Made by a program: the position numbers and the translations under genes. A DNA stretch of 64,000 nt from Acidiferrum sp963764675 (GTDB lineage: Bacteria > Acidobacteriota > Terriglobia > Acidiferrales > UBA7541), in NCBI GenBank assembly GCA_963764675.1, contig CAVXTQ010000006.1:372001-436000 (forward strand). Reading direction: 5' to 3'. The notes under the pieces are model-generated. The model saw only the letters and a program-made list of their open reading frames with translations. It was not told the origin of the DNA and did not search any database. Below are positions 62,754 to 64,000 of this stretch, piece after piece. Each line of letters begins with the position of its first letter. Position 1 is the stretch's first letter.

Positions 62754-63728
62754 TCAGGGCAGTGGCTCGAACACCACGATGGGCTGATACGTGCGCGGAA
62801 CCACCGCTTCCGCTATGGCGATGAGTTTGTCTTGCTGGTTGAAGACACGGAGGCGCGGCGGACGAGGCTCGCCGGCATCGAGAGCCGAAGTCGCGCCAGG
62901 TGGCAGCTCGACGCGCCCCGGCTGAACTTGCGCCACCATCACGTTGAATTTCGACCCGTGGCGCACGCGGCGCTCGACAACCGGCAGAACATTCGCTCTA
63001 GGAAAATTGGGCAGCAAATTTTCCAAGCGGATCAAATAGCGGGCAAATTCCCCTGCGCGCGACGCTTCCGCCAACTCCTCGAGCTTGACTGCCTGCTCCA
63101 GGGAAAACTCTCCGACAGCGAGGCGGCTGATCTCAGCGAGGTGCGCGCCGCAACCGAGTCGTTGTCCCATTTCGTGCGCCAACGCGCGGATATACGTTCC
63201 CGAAGAGCACTCGATCACGAAGCGGGCGATGCAGCCTTCCACCCCCGTCAGCCTGTAGTCGAAAACCTCGACCTCGACGGGCTTCAACTCCACGGGCTGC
63301 TTTTTTCGCGCGAGCTCGTACGCCGGGCGGCCGTGAATTTTTTTTGCGGAAAACGACGGAGGCATTTGTTCGAAGCGCCCAACGCGCTCGGCAGCCAGTT
63401 TTTCGAGCGCGGATGCGTCGAGGGACGGCGTTACCTCGGGGCCCTGCGCTTCGCCGTCGGAATCGTATGTGTCCGTCGCAAAGCCAAAGCGGAAACCCGC
63501 GGCGTAGCGCTTGCGCCGGCCGGAGTAGAACTGCACCAGCCGCGTGGCGCGGCCCAGCAGCAACACGAGCACTCCGGTAGCGAGCGGGTCGAGCGTTCCC
63601 AGGTGCCCGATTTGACGGAAACCCGCCAGGTGGCGCACGGCATCGACTACGTCGTGCGACGTTTTGCCCTTGGGCTTGTCGATCACAAGCGCGCCGTCAA
63701 ACGGCGCCGGCTGTGGCTGGCGTGGCAT
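62754..63728 (-). CDS. truB: tRNA pseudouridine(55) synthase TruB
   Basis: A 324-residue enzyme that makes pseudouridine 55 in the T-loop of tRNAs. It starts FDGALVIDKPKGKTSHDVVD; the catalytic Asp is in HLGTLDPLATGVLVL, followed by KRYAAGFRFGFATDTYDSDG, the basic QMPPSFSAKKIHGRPAYELA and the ECSSGTYIRALAHEMGQRLG block that holds RNA. Length is normal; the C-terminal PUA-like part ends PIVVFEPLP. It lies 107 bases downstream of rbfA, as in the common infB-rbfA-truB order. Confidence 0.95.
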   Translation of the reverse strand: MPRQPQPAPFDGALVIDKPKGKTSHDVVDAVRHLAGFRQIGHLGTLDPLATGVLVLLLGRATRLVQFYSGRRKRYAAGFRFGFATDTYDSDGEAQGPEVTPSLDASALEKLAAERVGRFEQMPPSFSAKKIHGRPAYELARKKQPVELKPVEVEVFDYRLTGVEGCIARFVIECSSGTYIRALAHEMGQRLGCGAHLAEISRLAVGEFSLEQAVKLEELAEASRAGEFARYLIRLENLLPNFPRANVLPVVERRVRHGSKFNVMVAQVQPGRVELPPGATSALDAGEPRPPRLRVFNQQDKLIAIAEAVVPRTYQPIVVFEPLP

Positions 63729-63835
63729 TCGCTTTGAACCTTTAGAACAGAAAAATCGAAGATGGCGGTCTACGAACCGCCGCTACACGGTATGTAGCGT
63801 CCCCGAACCACCGGGGCATCCTCCTGCACGCCGGC

Positions 63836-64000
63836 CTACGAAGTCGCCGGCTTGTCCTTCTTCACTTCCTTCAAGAGCTGCTCGATGCGCTGGACATGCT
63901 CTTGCGAAAGATCCAGCGCGAAGTGAAGCTCTGGCAGACGCCGAACCTGCAGCCGCTCGATGATCTCGCTGCGAATGTAACCCGATGCGTGCTCCAACGC
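63836..64000 (-). CDS. rbfA: Ribosome-binding factor A (C-terminal part, cut by the window edge)
   Basis: Fifty-four residues on the minus strand entering from the window edge and ending TAG at 63836-63838: ALEHASGYIRSEIIERLQVR, then LPELHFALDLSQEHVQRIEQ and LLKEVKKDKPATS. This is the end of the KH-like RbfA fold, which helps 16S rRNA 5' end maturation during 30S assembly. The order rbfA-truB on one strand supports the call. Confidence 0.92.
   Translation of the reverse strand, partial: ALEHASGYIRSEIIERLQVRRLPELHFALDLSQEHVQRIEQLLKEVKKDKPATS

Noticed and set aside
1..64000. tRNA, rRNA, prophage and IS elements
   Set aside because: I looked for tRNA-like cloverleaf ends, transposase and phage structural proteins and saw none; a tRNAscan/Infernal run would settle RNA genes.

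Overview
The window reads as chromosomal DNA of a soil-type Acidobacteriota (class Terriglobia or a neighbour), high in G+C. The grounds are three very large orphan MacB/FtsX-type permeases of the acidobacterial ADOP family (one pair with a PadR regulator), PQQ dehydrogenases, an ECF sigma factor with DGPF/YCII partner genes, an EgtB-EgtD pair, a serine/threonine kinase with a TPR tail, and short dispersed palindromes of a kind common in that phylum. No rRNA, tRNA, CRISPR array, prophage or insertion sequence was seen.

Layout. 0-11 kb: a heptose kinase/Trm112 pair, an ADOP permease broken by nine single-base insertions, a secreted metallo-beta-lactamase-fold protein, a PQQ dehydrogenase and a GT39 membrane glycosyltransferase. 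11.6-16.5 kb: an osmoprotectant ABC transporter divergent from egtB-egtD (ergothioneine). 16.5-28 kb: a GH57 glucanotransferase-like enzyme, a secreted alpha/beta hydrolase, a 7Fe ferredoxin, a TlpA-like thioredoxin, a metallo-hydrolase/O-methyltransferase pair, cytochrome P450, proline dehydrogenase, thioredoxin reductase, a DinB/YfiT protein and a methyltransferase. 28-31 kb: an ECF42-type sigma factor with three DGPF proteins and two matching promoters. 31.5-36.2 kb: a Ser/Thr kinase cut by an amber codon, then a BlaI repressor and M56 peptidase/TonB fusion behind two perfect operator dyads. 36.5-46 kb: an Ig-like secreted protein, a SagB-type dehydrogenase, a cyclophilin, MscL with a zinc ribbon, a frame-disrupted APC-UspA permease and a PQQ alcohol dehydrogenase with a dihaem cytochrome. 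46-52 kb: PadR plus two tandem ADOP permeases sharing a perfect 203-bp block. 52-58.5 kb: a cNMP-binding/DUF1003 protein, DUF971, and an iron-uptake operon (FTR1-DUF2318, two FtsX-like permeases, an ABC ATPase fused to a DtxR-type iron sensor). 58.5-64 kb: a secretin carrying an inserted seven-repeat FG-GAP propeller, a Kdo hydroxylase, truB and the end of rbfA.

The most unusual items are the secretin with a seven-blade propeller placed where the channel gate should be, and the ABC ATPase that carries its own complete DtxR metal sites in an FTR1 iron operon. The twin ECF42 promoters and the BlaI double operator are regulatory circuits readable directly from sequence. Three clusters of one-base indels (4.08-5.90, 16.33-16.83 and 41.8-42.9 kb) leave otherwise intact proteins out of frame and probably reflect local consensus errors.
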